A stretch of 35,556 nt of DNA from Deltaproteobacteria bacterium (lineage in GTDB: Bacteria; Myxococcota_A; UBA796; GCA-2862545), in the NCBI GenBank assembly GCA_011376105.1, contig DRPG01000545.1:1-35556 (forward strand), in the 5' to 3' direction. This document shows positions 22,867-30,902 of this stretch, piece after piece. The position numbers and the translations under genes are program-made. Below the pieces are notes generated by a model that was not told the DNA's origin, made no database searches, and was given only the letters and a program-made list of their open reading frames with translations. Numbering within the stretch: position 1 is the first letter of the stretch; every line of letters begins with the position of its first letter.

Positions 22867-25266
22867 ATGAGCAGCTACATCCGCTGGTTCGAGGAGATCG
22901 GCATCGACGACGTGGCGATCGTCGGGGGTAAGAACGCCTCCCTTGGGGAGATGATCCGTGCCCTGGGCCCAGCCGGGATCCGGGTGCCCGGGGGTTTTGC
23001 CGTCACCGCCGCCGGCTACCGACGCTTCATCGAGGCCGCGCAGCTAGGCCCCCGGATCGCCGATCACCTGGTGCGGCTGCGGGCCGGTGAGATCGATCTG
23101 CAGGCCGCAGGCCGCGCGATCCGCGACGCGGTGTCCTCCGCCCCCTGGCCCGACGATCTCCAGCGCGAGGTGACGCTGGCGTATGCGTCGCTGTGTGAGC
23201 GGCTCGGCGAGGAGGACACCGCGGTGGCGGTGCGCAGCAGCGCGACCGCCGAGGATCTGCCCGACGCGAGCTTCGCCGGCCAGCAGGAGACCTTCCTCGA
23301 CGTCTCGGGGATCGAGTCGGTCCTCGAGCACTGCCGGCGCTGCTTTGCGTCGCTGCACACCGATCGGGCGATCACCTACCGCCACCACCATGGCTACGAC
23401 GCCCAGGACGTGGCCCTCTCAGTCGGGATCCAGCGGATGGTGCGCTCGGGCGAGGGCAGCGCCGGCACCATGTTCACCCTCGACACCGAGACCGGCTTTG
23501 GCGGCGTGGTGCTCATCGACAGCAGCTGGGGGCTGGGCGAGAGCGTCGTGGGGGGCCACGTCACCCCCGACGAGTTCCGCGTGTTCAAGCCCCTGCTCTC
23601 AGATCCCCAGGCCCGACCGATCCTCGAGCGCCGCCTGGGGACCAAGGAGAGCACGCTGCTCCGTCCCAAGGGCGCGCAGCGCAACGTGCGGGTCCCGACC
23701 GCCAGAGCCGATCGCGATCGGCTCTCCATCAGCGACGATCAGGTCCTACAGCTGGCGCGCTGGGCGGTCCAGATCGAGGATCACTATGGACGCCCGATGG
23801 ACATCGAGTGGGCCCTCGACGGTGTGAGCCACGAGCTGTTCATCACCCAGGCCCGCCCCGAGACGGTCCACGCCCGCAGCCCCGCGGCGAGCCTGCGCTC
23901 CTGGATCCTAGAGGAGGAGGGAGAGATCTTGACCGAGGGGGTGGCCGTCGGCCACGGGATCGCCAGCGGGCGGGCCCGGGTGCTGCTCGATCCCACCGAC
24001 GCGGACTGCTTCAAGGACGGCGACGTGCTGATCACCACCATGACCGATCCCGACTGGATGCCGATCATGGAGCGGGCCTCGGGGATCGTGACCGAGCGCG
24101 GGGGCCGCACCAGCCACGCCGCGATCATCTGCCGAGAGCTCGGGGTGCCGGGGATCGTCGGCAGCGGCGACGCGACGTCGGTGATCCACACCGGCCAGCC
24201 GATCACCGTCAGCTGTGCCCAGGGCGATCGGGGCCGGGTGTACGCCGGAGCGCTGGCGTTCCACTGCGACGACCTCGACGTGGGCGAGCTGCCCGAGACC
24301 AAGACCCAGATCATGATGATCGTGGGCAGCCCCCAGACCGCGTTCCGCTGGTGGCGGGTGCCCTGCGAGGGGATCGGCCTCGCCCGGATGGAGTTCATCA
24401 TCAACAGCGTGGTGCGGGTCCACCCCCTGGCCCTGCTGTCCGACGCCCGGATCCCCGATCCCACGATCCGCCAGCGGATCGCCGAGGTGATCCGAGGCTA
24501 CCCCGACGGAGAGACCTTCTTTGTCGAGCGCCTGGCCTCGGCCATGGCCAGCATCGCCGCAGCCCAGCACCCCCACCCGGTGGTGGTCCGGATGAGCGAC
24601 TTCAAGTCGAACGAGTACGCTCAGCTGATCGGAGGCGAGCTGTTCGAGCCGATCGAGCACAACCCGATGATCGGCTTCCGTGGAGCGAGCCGCTACTACA
24701 GCGAGCGCTACCGCGACGGGTTCGCCCTGGAGTGTCGCGCCCTGCGGCGGGCCCGCGAGGTCATCGGGCTGCGCAACATCATCCCGATGATCCCCTTCTG
24801 CCGAACCCCCTGGGAGGCCGATCGCGTGCTCGAGGTGATGGCTGAGCACGGCCTGGTCCGGGGCCGGGAGGGGCTGCAGATCTACGTGATGATCGAGGTC
24901 CCGAGCAACGTGATCCTGGCGGAGCAGTTCGCCGAGCGCTTCGACGGGTTCTCGATCGGCAGCAACGATCTCACTCAGCTCACCCTGGGCATCGATCGAG
25001 ACTCCGCCGAGCTCCAGCACCTGTTCGACGCCCGGGACGAGGCCGTCTCCACCCTGATCCGGGACGTGATCGCGGTCGCGAACCGCACCGGAACCAAGAT
25101 CGGGCTGTGTGGCCAGGCGCCGTCTGATCACCCAGAGTTTGCACGCTTCCTGGTGGCCTGCGGGATCGACAGCATCTCGGTCAACCCCGACTCCCTGGTG
25201 GCGGTCCGCAGGCACGTGGCCGCAGCAGAGGCCGCAGCAGAGGCCGAGGGCAGCCCCAGCGGTTGA
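22867..25266 (+). CDS. ppsA: Phosphoenolpyruvate synthase
   Basis: 799 residues, close to the usual 790-800. The enzyme makes PEP from pyruvate and ATP, releasing AMP and phosphate. The N-terminal ATP-grasp part shows GGKNASLGEM, AVRSSATAEDLPDASFAGQQ and ITQARPETV. The swivelling phosphohistidine domain contains GGRTSHAAIICRELG (H417). The C-terminal PEP/pyruvate barrel has MSDFKSNEYAQLIGG, GFRGASRYY, MIEVPSNVILAEQFAE, FSIGSNDLTQL, and the acid/base cysteine in GLCGQAPSDH. All catalytic elements are present. The ATG follows GGAGGAGTTC. It probably extends the USP operon. PEP synthase would let pyruvate feed gluconeogenesis during starvation. Confidence 0.95.
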   Translation: MSSYIRWFEEIGIDDVAIVGGKNASLGEMIRALGPAGIRVPGGFAVTAAGYRRFIEAAQLGPRIADHLVRLRAGEIDLQAAGRAIRDAVSSAPWPDDLQREVTLAYASLCERLGEEDTAVAVRSSATAEDLPDASFAGQQETFLDVSGIESVLEHCRRCFASLHTDRAITYRHHHGYDAQDVALSVGIQRMVRSGEGSAGTMFTLDTETGFGGVVLIDSSWGLGESVVGGHVTPDEFRVFKPLLSDPQARPILERRLGTKESTLLRPKGAQRNVRVPTARADRDRLSISDDQVLQLARWAVQIEDHYGRPMDIEWALDGVSHELFITQARPETVHARSPAASLRSWILEEEGEILTEGVAVGHGIASGRARVLLDPTDADCFKDGDVLITTMTDPDWMPIMERASGIVTERGGRTSHAAIICRELGVPGIVGSGDATSVIHTGQPITVSCAQGDRGRVYAGALAFHCDDLDVGELPETKTQIMMIVGSPQTAFRWWRVPCEGIGLARMEFIINSVVRVHPLALLSDARIPDPTIRQRIAEVIRGYPDGETFFVERLASAMASIAAAQHPHPVVVRMSDFKSNEYAQLIGGELFEPIEHNPMIGFRGASRYYSERYRDGFALECRALRRAREVIGLRNIIPMIPFCRTPWEADRVLEVMAEHGLVRGREGLQIYVMIEVPSNVILAEQFAERFDGFSIGSNDLTQLTLGIDRDSAELQHLFDARDEAVSTLIRDVIAVANRTGTKIGLCGQAPSDHPEFARFLVACGIDSISVNPDSLVAVRRHVAAAEAAAEAEGSPSG

Positions 25267-25310
25267 GGATGCGGCCAGGCCCGGGCCCCGGCGGTAACTC
25301 CAGCCCTGGG

Positions 25311-25365
25311 CTCGGGGCTCGGGGCTCGGGGCTCGGGGCTCGGGGCTCGGGGCTCGGGGCTCGGG
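25311..25365. repeat. (CTCGGGG)n 7-bp tandem repeat, possible G-quadruplex
   Basis: Seven full copies and one partial copy of CTCGGGG lie between the convergent stops of the PEP synthase gene and the cation ATPase gene. Runs of four G separated by three bases on the plus strand fit a classical G-quadruplex pattern. Confidence 0.9.
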
Positions 25366-25386
25366 CTCCAGCGCGCAGCGCCACCC

Positions 25387-27882
25387 TCACCCGGGATCGT
25401 GCAGCCCCGGGGCACGGGGGGTGGATCCCCGGAGCACCAGCTTCGACAGCTCCAGCACGCTGACCGGGATCAGGGCTGCGCTCAGGCTCAGGGTCCACAG
25501 CCCGGGGGACAGGGAGGCGAGGTGGAACACGCGCCGGGCCTGCTCGAGCTCGGTCATCCCCGCCAGGGTGAGCCCGGACAGGAGCACGACCCCGATCAGC
25601 AGTGGGTTGCTGCGCACGCCCAGCTCCGGCAGCAGCCGGAGCCTGCTTCGGAACGCAAACACCCGCAGCAGCTCGCTGGTCACCAAGGTGGTGAACGCCA
25701 GGGTCTGCGCGGTGGCGAGATCGAGCCGCCCCAGGGCGTAGTGGTACACCCCGAGCACCGCCGAGGTCTCCAGCAGGGCCGAGGCCGCCACCAGGGCCCA
25801 CCCATCCCACCCCAGCATGGGCTGCCCCGGCGGACGTGGAGGGAGCGCCATCGTGTCCTGATCCGGGGGCTCGACGCCCAGGGCCAGAGCTGGCAGGCCG
25901 TCGGTCACCAGGTTGATCCACAGCAGGTGGATCGGCAGCAGCGGGGCCGGGAGCCCCGCGAGGCTCGCCACCAGGACCACCCCCAGCTCCGCGGTGTTGC
26001 CCGCCACCAGGTACAGCACCGTCTTGCGGATGTTGTCGTGGATCGCCCGACCCTCGCGGATCCCCTCCACGATCGAGGCGAAGCGATCGTCTGCGAGCAC
26101 GATGCTGGCGGCCTCGCGTGTGACCTCGGTGCCCGCGATCCCCATGGCGATCCCCACGTGGGCCGCATGGATCGCTGGAGCGTCGTTGACCCCATCGCCG
26201 GTCATCGCCACGATCTCGCCGTCGTTGACCAGGGACTCGACGATCCGGAGCTTCTCCTCTGGGGTGATCCGGGCGTACACCGCGCTGCTGGGCTGCCCAT
26301 CGGGGCCCACCAGCCCCAGCTCGTCTGCGATCGCGATCGCGGTGGTCTCGTGATCTCCGGTGAGCATCACCGTGCGGATCCCAGCCCGCCTCGCGGCCGT
26401 GATCGCCTCGACCGCCGACGCCCGTGGTGGATCCGCCAGGCCCACCAGACCCACCAGGGCCAGGCTCTGCTCGGCGTCGCCGTCTCCGGAGGCGATCGCC
26501 AGCACCCGCAGCCCCCGCGTAGCCAGTGCCTCCTCCACCGCCCGGGCCTCAGCCACGTCCGGGGCACCGGCGGCGGGCGCGCACAGCGGCGAGACCGTGC
26601 TCAGGGCCCCCTTGGTGAAGATCCGGAGGCCACCGTCGACCCGACGCACGACGCTCATCCGCATCCGCTCGCTGTCGAAGGGGAGCTCCCCGGCCCTCGG
26701 CCAGCGCGCCTCCAGATCGCTCCGCTCGATCCCTAGCTCCCGGGCCGCCCTCAGCAGCGCCAGCTCGGTTGGATCCCCGCTGTCCTCGGTCCCCTCGCCG
26801 TCGCCGAGCTCAGCGTCGCTGACCGCGGCCGCCACCTCCAGCAGGGCGCGCACCCGGCCCCCGGGCCAGAGCTCGCGGACGCGCATCTGCCCGGTGGTCA
26901 GCGTGCCGGTCTTGTCGGTGCAGATCACCGTGGCACAGCCCAGGGTCTCGACCGCGGCCAGGCGCCGGACGAGGACATTGCGCGCGGCCATCCGCCGGAC
27001 CCCGACGGCCAGTGCCACGGTGACCACCGCCGGCAGCCCCTCGGGCACCGCCGCCACCGCCAGCGCCACCGCCAGCAGCAACACATCGAGCCCCGACGAT
27101 CCGCGGGCCAGCCCGGTGGCGGCCACCACCGCGACGATCCCCAGGCACATCACCAGCAGGGACCGGCTGATCCGGGCGAGCTGTTCATCGAGGGGGGTGG
27201 ACGCTCGCTCCGAGCGATCGAGCAGATCCGCGATGTGCCCCAGCTGAGTCTGCATCCCGATCGCGATCACCTCGGCCCGGCCGGTACCCGCCGCCACCGA
27301 GGTCCCGGCGAACACCCGATCGGAGCGATCCGCCAGCGGCACGTCGTCGCCGACCGGCTCGATCCCCTTGGGCACTGGCAGCGCCTCGCCGGTCAGGGCC
27401 GCCTCAACGGTGGACAGCCGGTGCGCCTCGAGCAACCGGGCGTCCGCCGCGACCACCTCCCCTGCCTCGAGCAGCAGCACGTCTCCCCGGACCACCTCAG
27501 CGGCGTTGAGCTGGACCGCGTGGCCGTCCCGCAGCACCCGCGCCCGGGGCGCGGTCATCGAGCGCAGCGCGTCTAGGGAGCGCTCGGCGCGCCACTCCTG
27601 CACGACCCCCACCACCGCGTTGAGGCCGAGGATAGTCGCGATGGCGATCGCGTCGATCCGTTCGCCGAGCGCAAACGCCAGGCCGGCGGCCCCCCCGAGG
27701 AGCAGGACGAACGGGCTCCGGAGCTGATCGAGCAGCATGCCCGCGGCGGTCCGCCCCCGGATCTCCCGCAGGGCGTTGGGCCCCTCCGCCTCGAGGCGTC
27801 TCCGTGCCTCGTCCGCTCCGAGCCCGTGCGGGGCCTCCACCTCCCCGGGGTGGGCTCCGGAGCTGTGTCGCGACGTCGTCAT
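25387..27882 (-). CDS. P2-type cation-transporting ATPase (calcium/CtpF-like)
   Basis: About 831 residues. Motifs in order: an N-terminal cation-ATPase domain (GLGADEARRRLEAEGPNAL), TGEALPVPK (actuator), PEGLPAVVT in M4 (residues 280-288), the phosphorylation site CTDKTGTLT (D323), a KGA nucleotide-binding motif, TGDHETTA, GDGVNDAPA, and a C-terminal block of about six helices (LLWINLVTDGLPALALG). PEGLP with NLVTD fits P2A/P2B pumps; the ion is probably Ca2+ or a related cation. Mycobacterial CtpF, a DosR-regulon member, belongs to this group. ATG 27882 has GGAGG five bases upstream. A very weak -24/-12-like match lies just upstream but is not convincing. Confidence 0.92.
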   Translation of the reverse strand: MTTSRHSSGAHPGEVEAPHGLGADEARRRLEAEGPNALREIRGRTAAGMLLDQLRSPFVLLLGGAAGLAFALGERIDAIAIATILGLNAVVGVVQEWRAERSLDALRSMTAPRARVLRDGHAVQLNAAEVVRGDVLLLEAGEVVAADARLLEAHRLSTVEAALTGEALPVPKGIEPVGDDVPLADRSDRVFAGTSVAAGTGRAEVIAIGMQTQLGHIADLLDRSERASTPLDEQLARISRSLLVMCLGIVAVVAATGLARGSSGLDVLLLAVALAVAAVPEGLPAVVTVALAVGVRRMAARNVLVRRLAAVETLGCATVICTDKTGTLTTGQMRVRELWPGGRVRALLEVAAAVSDAELGDGEGTEDSGDPTELALLRAARELGIERSDLEARWPRAGELPFDSERMRMSVVRRVDGGLRIFTKGALSTVSPLCAPAAGAPDVAEARAVEEALATRGLRVLAIASGDGDAEQSLALVGLVGLADPPRASAVEAITAARRAGIRTVMLTGDHETTAIAIADELGLVGPDGQPSSAVYARITPEEKLRIVESLVNDGEIVAMTGDGVNDAPAIHAAHVGIAMGIAGTEVTREAASIVLADDRFASIVEGIREGRAIHDNIRKTVLYLVAGNTAELGVVLVASLAGLPAPLLPIHLLWINLVTDGLPALALGVEPPDQDTMALPPRPPGQPMLGWDGWALVAASALLETSAVLGVYHYALGRLDLATAQTLAFTTLVTSELLRVFAFRSRLRLLPELGVRSNPLLIGVVLLSGLTLAGMTELEQARRVFHLASLSPGLWTLSLSAALIPVSVLELSKLVLRGSTPRAPGLHDPG

Positions 27883-28119
27883 CCGAGCCTCCACCCTGGG
27901 CTCGACGGCTTAACGCACCCCGGCTCGGCGCTTCGAGCTGTGCGGCCGCGAACGGTCCCCTGTGGCCCCCCGCCCCCCCCAGCTCGCCCGCCACCCGCCG
28001 CCACCCGCCGCCACCCGCCACCCGCCCTCCCCACGCCGGGGCCACTCCAGGTCTAGGGCCGGTCCTCGCCCGGGATAAAGGAGACCCTGGGGGGGTCTAG
28101 GCCGGCGCCACGGGCAGCC
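27883..28119. other. Divergent intergenic region with repeats
   Basis: This region separates the ATPase and CBS genes. It contains a roughly 10-bp C-rich tandem repeat (CCGCCACCCG-like, about 27987-28027), an 8-C run, a near-perfect direct repeat GGTCTAGGGCCGG (28050-28062, 28094-28105) and an inverted repeat AGACCC-n5-GGGTCT (28082-28098). The last two lie 15-70 bp upstream of the sigma-54 element at 28120 and are candidate activator sites. Confidence 0.5.
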
Positions 28120-28135
28120 CGGCACGCCCCTTGCT
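28120..28135 (+). promoter_or_regulatory. Sigma-54 (-24/-12) promoter
   Basis: CGGCACGCCCCTTGCT matches every core base of the consensus except the first T. Transcription would start near 28146, with GGGAGGG and the ATG at 28161 following. Confidence 0.8.
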
Positions 28136-28160
28136 CTTAGCGATCCTCGGGGAGGGACAG

Positions 28161-28583
28161 ATGAATGTTCAGGAGATCATGACCCGCCAGCTGCTGTGGA
28201 CCGCACCATCGACGTCGGTCTGGGACGCGCTGCAGACCATGGAGGAGGCCTCGATCCATGAGCTGCCGGTCGTCGACGACGATCAGCTGGTGGGGATCGT
28301 CACTCAGCGGGATCTCGAGCGGATGCTGGGGCCCAGGGCCCGCCAGCCCCCGCCTACGAACATGCCCGACGTCCGCAGCCGACCGACGGTGCGCCAGGGC
28401 ATGAGCAGCCCCGCGATCTCGGTGACCGAGCAGACCCCGCTGGCCCAGGCCTGCCAGATCCTCGCCGACGCCCGGATCGGCTCCCTGCCGGTCGTGGGAG
28501 AGGACGGCGGGTTGGTGGGACTGCTGTCGGTGACCGATGTGCTCCGATACATGGCGCGCTCGCTCCGCGAGACGAGGGGGTAG
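28161..28583 (+). CDS. Two-CBS-domain protein
   Basis: About 140 residues, one Bateman pair. Repeat one: VQEIMTRQLLWTAPSTSVWD through IHELPVVDDDQLVGIVTQRD; a linker of about 30 residues; repeat two: MSSPAISVTEQTPLAQACQI through IGSLPVVGEDGGLVGLLSVT. It is likely a cytosolic nucleotide-sensing regulator with no attached output. The ATG at 28161 is preferred over an upstream in-frame ATG because it follows GGGAGGG and the upstream one lies inside the promoter. It is followed 68 bp later by a USP gene with its own sigma-54 site, the same CBS-USP pairing as at 13931-15104. Confidence 0.88.
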   Translation: MNVQEIMTRQLLWTAPSTSVWDALQTMEEASIHELPVVDDDQLVGIVTQRDLERMLGPRARQPPPTNMPDVRSRPTVRQGMSSPAISVTEQTPLAQACQILADARIGSLPVVGEDGGLVGLLSVTDVLRYMARSLRETRG

Positions 28584-28603
28584 CACGCTCCGCCCGAGCA
28601 CCC

Positions 28604-28619
28604 TGGCACGGCTGCTGCA
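28604..28619 (+). promoter_or_regulatory. Sigma-54 (-24/-12) promoter
   Basis: TGGCACGGCTGCTGCA has a perfect TGGCACG and CTGCA at -12 at exact spacing. Transcription would start near 28630, just before GGGAGG and the ATG at 28652. Confidence 0.82.
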
Positions 28620-28651
28620 TGTCATCCAGCCCATGAGCCCCGGGAGGCACG

Positions 28652-29155
28652 ATGTCCGAGACCCTGCTGGTTCCCCTCGATCACGCTGGGCCCTGTGTGG
28701 AGATCACCCAGACCGCCTCGCACCTCGCCTCGCGCCTCGGTGACGCGGTGGTCTTGCTCGGTGTGGTCCACCTGCCGGAGGGGGTCAAGCCGGACACGAT
28801 CCTGCACACCGGCGCGTCCGACGACGGTAAGACGGCGCTCCAGGCGCTGACCGAGGACGCGAGGAGGGGCCTGGAGCGGCTGGCCCAGCCGTTCACCGAG
28901 CGCGGCGTGCTGACCCGGATCGAGGTCCACGCGGGCGTCCCCGCGGCGGTGATCGTCGAGTGCGCTGAGGCGCTTGGCGCCTCGATGATCGTGATGGGCA
29001 CCCACGGCCGGGTCGGGCTCCGCAGGCTGTTCCTCGGCAGCGTCGCGGAGCAGGTGGTGCGCACCGCCCCCTGCCCTGTGCTCACGGTCCGGGTCCACGG
29101 CGAGGACGCCCCGACCGTGGTGCAGGAGCACGTCCTCGCTGAGTCCGATGGCTGA
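28652..29155 (+). CDS. Universal stress protein, single UspA domain
   Basis: 167 residues. It starts with TLLVPLDHAGPCVEITQTAS and carries VMGTHGRVGLRRLFLGSVAEQ, a complete G-x2-G-x9-G-S ATP-binding motif, then a C-terminal tail of about 20 residues. GGGAGG lies four bases before the ATG. It has a near-consensus sigma-54 promoter of its own in the short gap after the CBS gene. It is convergent with the stressosome operon, whose last stop is 9 bp away, with no visible terminator between. Confidence 0.92.
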   Translation: MSETLLVPLDHAGPCVEITQTASHLASRLGDAVVLLGVVHLPEGVKPDTILHTGASDDGKTALQALTEDARRGLERLAQPFTERGVLTRIEVHAGVPAAVIVECAEALGASMIVMGTHGRVGLRRLFLGSVAEQVVRTAPCPVLTVRVHGEDAPTVVQEHVLAESDG

Positions 29156-29164
29156 GCGCCCCGC

Positions 29165-30139
29165 TCAGCGGGCGACGATCACCAACGCGTCGTCGTGTTC
29201 CTTGGCCGCCTGGGCCACCACGATCTGAGCGATGTGGGCCGCGGAGCGACCGACGATCGGAGGCACTGGATCGCTGCGCGAGGCGATCCCGTCGGTGGCC
29301 AGGAGCAGGACTGAGCGGGGCGTGGTCTGCACCCGGTGGATCCTGGGGGTGGAGATCCAGCGGTGCCCCAGGATCCCGGAGGTGGGCATCATCCCGTGCA
29401 GGTGCCCATCGGGTGTGTACAGGCGCGCCGCGACGTTGCCCACCCCGGCCACCACCAGCTCATCGGCGGCCAGATCCCAGCGCGCGAGGGTGATCGCTGC
29501 ACCGCGGGTGCGCCTCAGCTCGGCGTGCAGGGCCTCGAGCAGCGCCACTGGATCGGAGCCCTGCTGCCGCCGCAGCCAGGCCCTCGCCCTCGAGGCGGCC
29601 TGCTCGGCGGGGGAGCCGTGGCCCACCCCGTCGATCCCCGCGAGCCACAGGACGTCCTCGGTGCGCGAGACCCACGCGTCGTCCCCGCTGGGCACCGACA
29701 GGCCGCGTCCGATCACCGCCACCTCCGGGTGCCGGGGGACCGAAGCCGCGAACCGTCGGACCCTCAGGGTCGTGGACACCCCGATCCGCACATCGACGTC
29801 GAGCTCCCCCACGTTCCTGCGCACCCCCGCGAGCCCCACCCCCAGGCCCCGGCTCGGCAGCAGCCCGGCGATCGCCGACGCAGGCTCCGCGATCCCCGGG
29901 CCCCGATCGGCGGCCTCGATCTCGATCCCCGACACCCCAGCGCGCTGCACCACGGCACAGGAGATCGTCCCATCCTCGGCGTGGTCGAGCTGGTTTTGCG
30001 CCAGCTCGCTCACCACCAGCAGCATCCACGCGCTCTCCTGCTCGGACAGGCCGGCGGCCTCGGCACAGGCCAGGACCCGCTGACGCGCGAGGGAGACCGA
30101 CGCACGATCCAGGATGTTCAGTGTGGGAACCTCGCCCAC
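29165..30139 (-). CDS. RsbX-like PP2C phosphatase with N-terminal HATPase domain
   Basis: About 324 residues. Residues 1-135 form an RsbT/RsbW-type ATPase domain with N-box SELAQNQLDHA, ADRGPGIAEPA and GLGVGLAGVRRN. Residues 145-324 form a SpoIIE/PP2C-like phosphatase: WLAGIDGVGHG (metal-binding aspartate), ELVVAGVGNVAARLY, GILGH and LLLATDGIASR. RsbX removes phosphate from RsbR and RsbS and resets the stressosome; the extra ATPase domain may add a kinase or binding role. The GTG at 30139 overlaps the end of rsbT by 22 bases and has GAGG seven bases upstream, so translation is coupled. It is the last gene of the operon. Confidence 0.85.
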   Translation of the reverse strand: MGEVPTLNILDRASVSLARQRVLACAEAAGLSEQESAWMLLVVSELAQNQLDHAEDGTISCAVVQRAGVSGIEIEAADRGPGIAEPASAIAGLLPSRGLGVGLAGVRRNVGELDVDVRIGVSTTLRVRRFAASVPRHPEVAVIGRGLSVPSGDDAWVSRTEDVLWLAGIDGVGHGSPAEQAASRARAWLRRQQGSDPVALLEALHAELRRTRGAAITLARWDLAADELVVAGVGNVAARLYTPDGHLHGMMPTSGILGHRWISTPRIHRVQTTPRSVLLLATDGIASRSDPVPPIVGRSAAHIAQIVVAQAAKEHDDALVIVAR

Positions 30140-30546
30140 TTCAGCACCTCGATGGTCGTGCCCTCGCCCGGCGAGGTCTCGATGTGGAACGCGTCGACCA
30201 GCCTGCGGCTGCCCGACAGGCCCAGCCCCAGGCTGCGCCCCGTGCTGCAGCCGCCCCGCAGCGCGAGCTCTAGATCCGCGATCCCCGGCCCCTCGTCGAT
30301 GAACCTCAAGCGCAGCCCCACCCGCCCCGCGTCGCTGACGGTCTCGAGCAGCGCATGCCCGCCTCCGCCGTGGCACCACACGTTGCGCGACAGCTCGGAG
30401 GCCGCGGTGGTGATCGCCGCGACGGCGAACGCATCGAAGCCCTGAGCGATAGCCAGCTCGCGTGCACGGCGACGCACCACCACCACGTCGGCCTCAGCCT
30501 CGATCTGCAGGCGCTCTGTCGAGCTGGCGTGGGCACCGGGCGTCAC
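30118..30546 (-). CDS. rsbT: Stressosome switch kinase RsbT
   Basis: About 142 residues, the RsbT length. This serine/threonine kinase phosphorylates RsbS and RsbR and, once released, activates a downstream partner (a PP2C phosphatase in Bacillus; diguanylate cyclases or other partners elsewhere). The GHKL motifs are intact: ITTAASELSRNVWCHGGGGH (N-box), FIDEGPGIADLE (G1) and GRSLGLGLSGSRRLVD (G2). The GTG start overlaps the rsbS stop as GTGA. No RsbU homolog is in the window, so the output is not visible here. Confidence 0.9.
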   Translation of the reverse strand: MTPGAHASSTERLQIEAEADVVVVRRRARELAIAQGFDAFAVAAITTAASELSRNVWCHGGGGHALLETVSDAGRVGLRLRFIDEGPGIADLELALRGGCSTGRSLGLGLSGSRRLVDAFHIETSPGEGTTIEVLKWARFPH

Positions 30547-30902
30547 CTCGGGAGCCCCAGCAGATCGAGGCCATCGTCGACGTCCAGCGCGGTGCACACC
30601 CCCTCGAGCAGGTAGCCCATCTGGACCAGGGTCGCGGCGATCTCCGGCCGCATGCCACAGAGCACGGTCCGCCGCCCCATGAGCGCCGCCATCGACGCGG
30701 TGTCGGCGAGCACCCGCGCGACATAGGTGTCGACGATCTGCAGGCCCGAGATGTCGAGCAGCAGCCCACCGCTCCGATCCCGCTCGCCCGCGATCGCCTC
30801 GAGCACATCATTCTGGAGCCGGTTGACCACCTCGTCGCTCAGATCGGGCTGCACCGGGACCAGCAGGTGCCCCCGGATCCGCAGGATCGGGATCGAGCTC
30901 AC
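30543..30902 (-). CDS. rsbS: Stressosome scaffold protein RsbS (STAS domain)
   Basis: 119 residues, a stand-alone STAS domain. IPILRIRGHLLVPVQPDLSD begins the fold, DISGLQIVDTYVARVLADTA holds the phosphorylation site, and GMRPEIAATLVQMG follows. The phosphoacceptor position is Thr59 where Bacillus RsbS has Ser59. RsbS binds RsbT and co-assembles with RsbR in the large stressosome core. The GTG start overlaps the rsbR TGA (GTGA), with AGGAG five bases upstream, so translation is coupled. Confidence 0.92.
   Translation of the reverse strand: MSSIPILRIRGHLLVPVQPDLSDEVVNRLQNDVLEAIAGERDRSGGLLLDISGLQIVDTYVARVLADTASMAALMGRRTVLCGMRPEIAATLVQMGYLLEGVCTALDVDDGLDLLGLPR

Noticed and set aside
27907-27922. 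Sigma-54-like GG-N10-GC spacing upstream of the P-type ATPase (minus strand)
   Set aside because: The -24 (CGGGGTG) and -12 (AAGCC) boxes are both poor; only the dinucleotide spacing fits.
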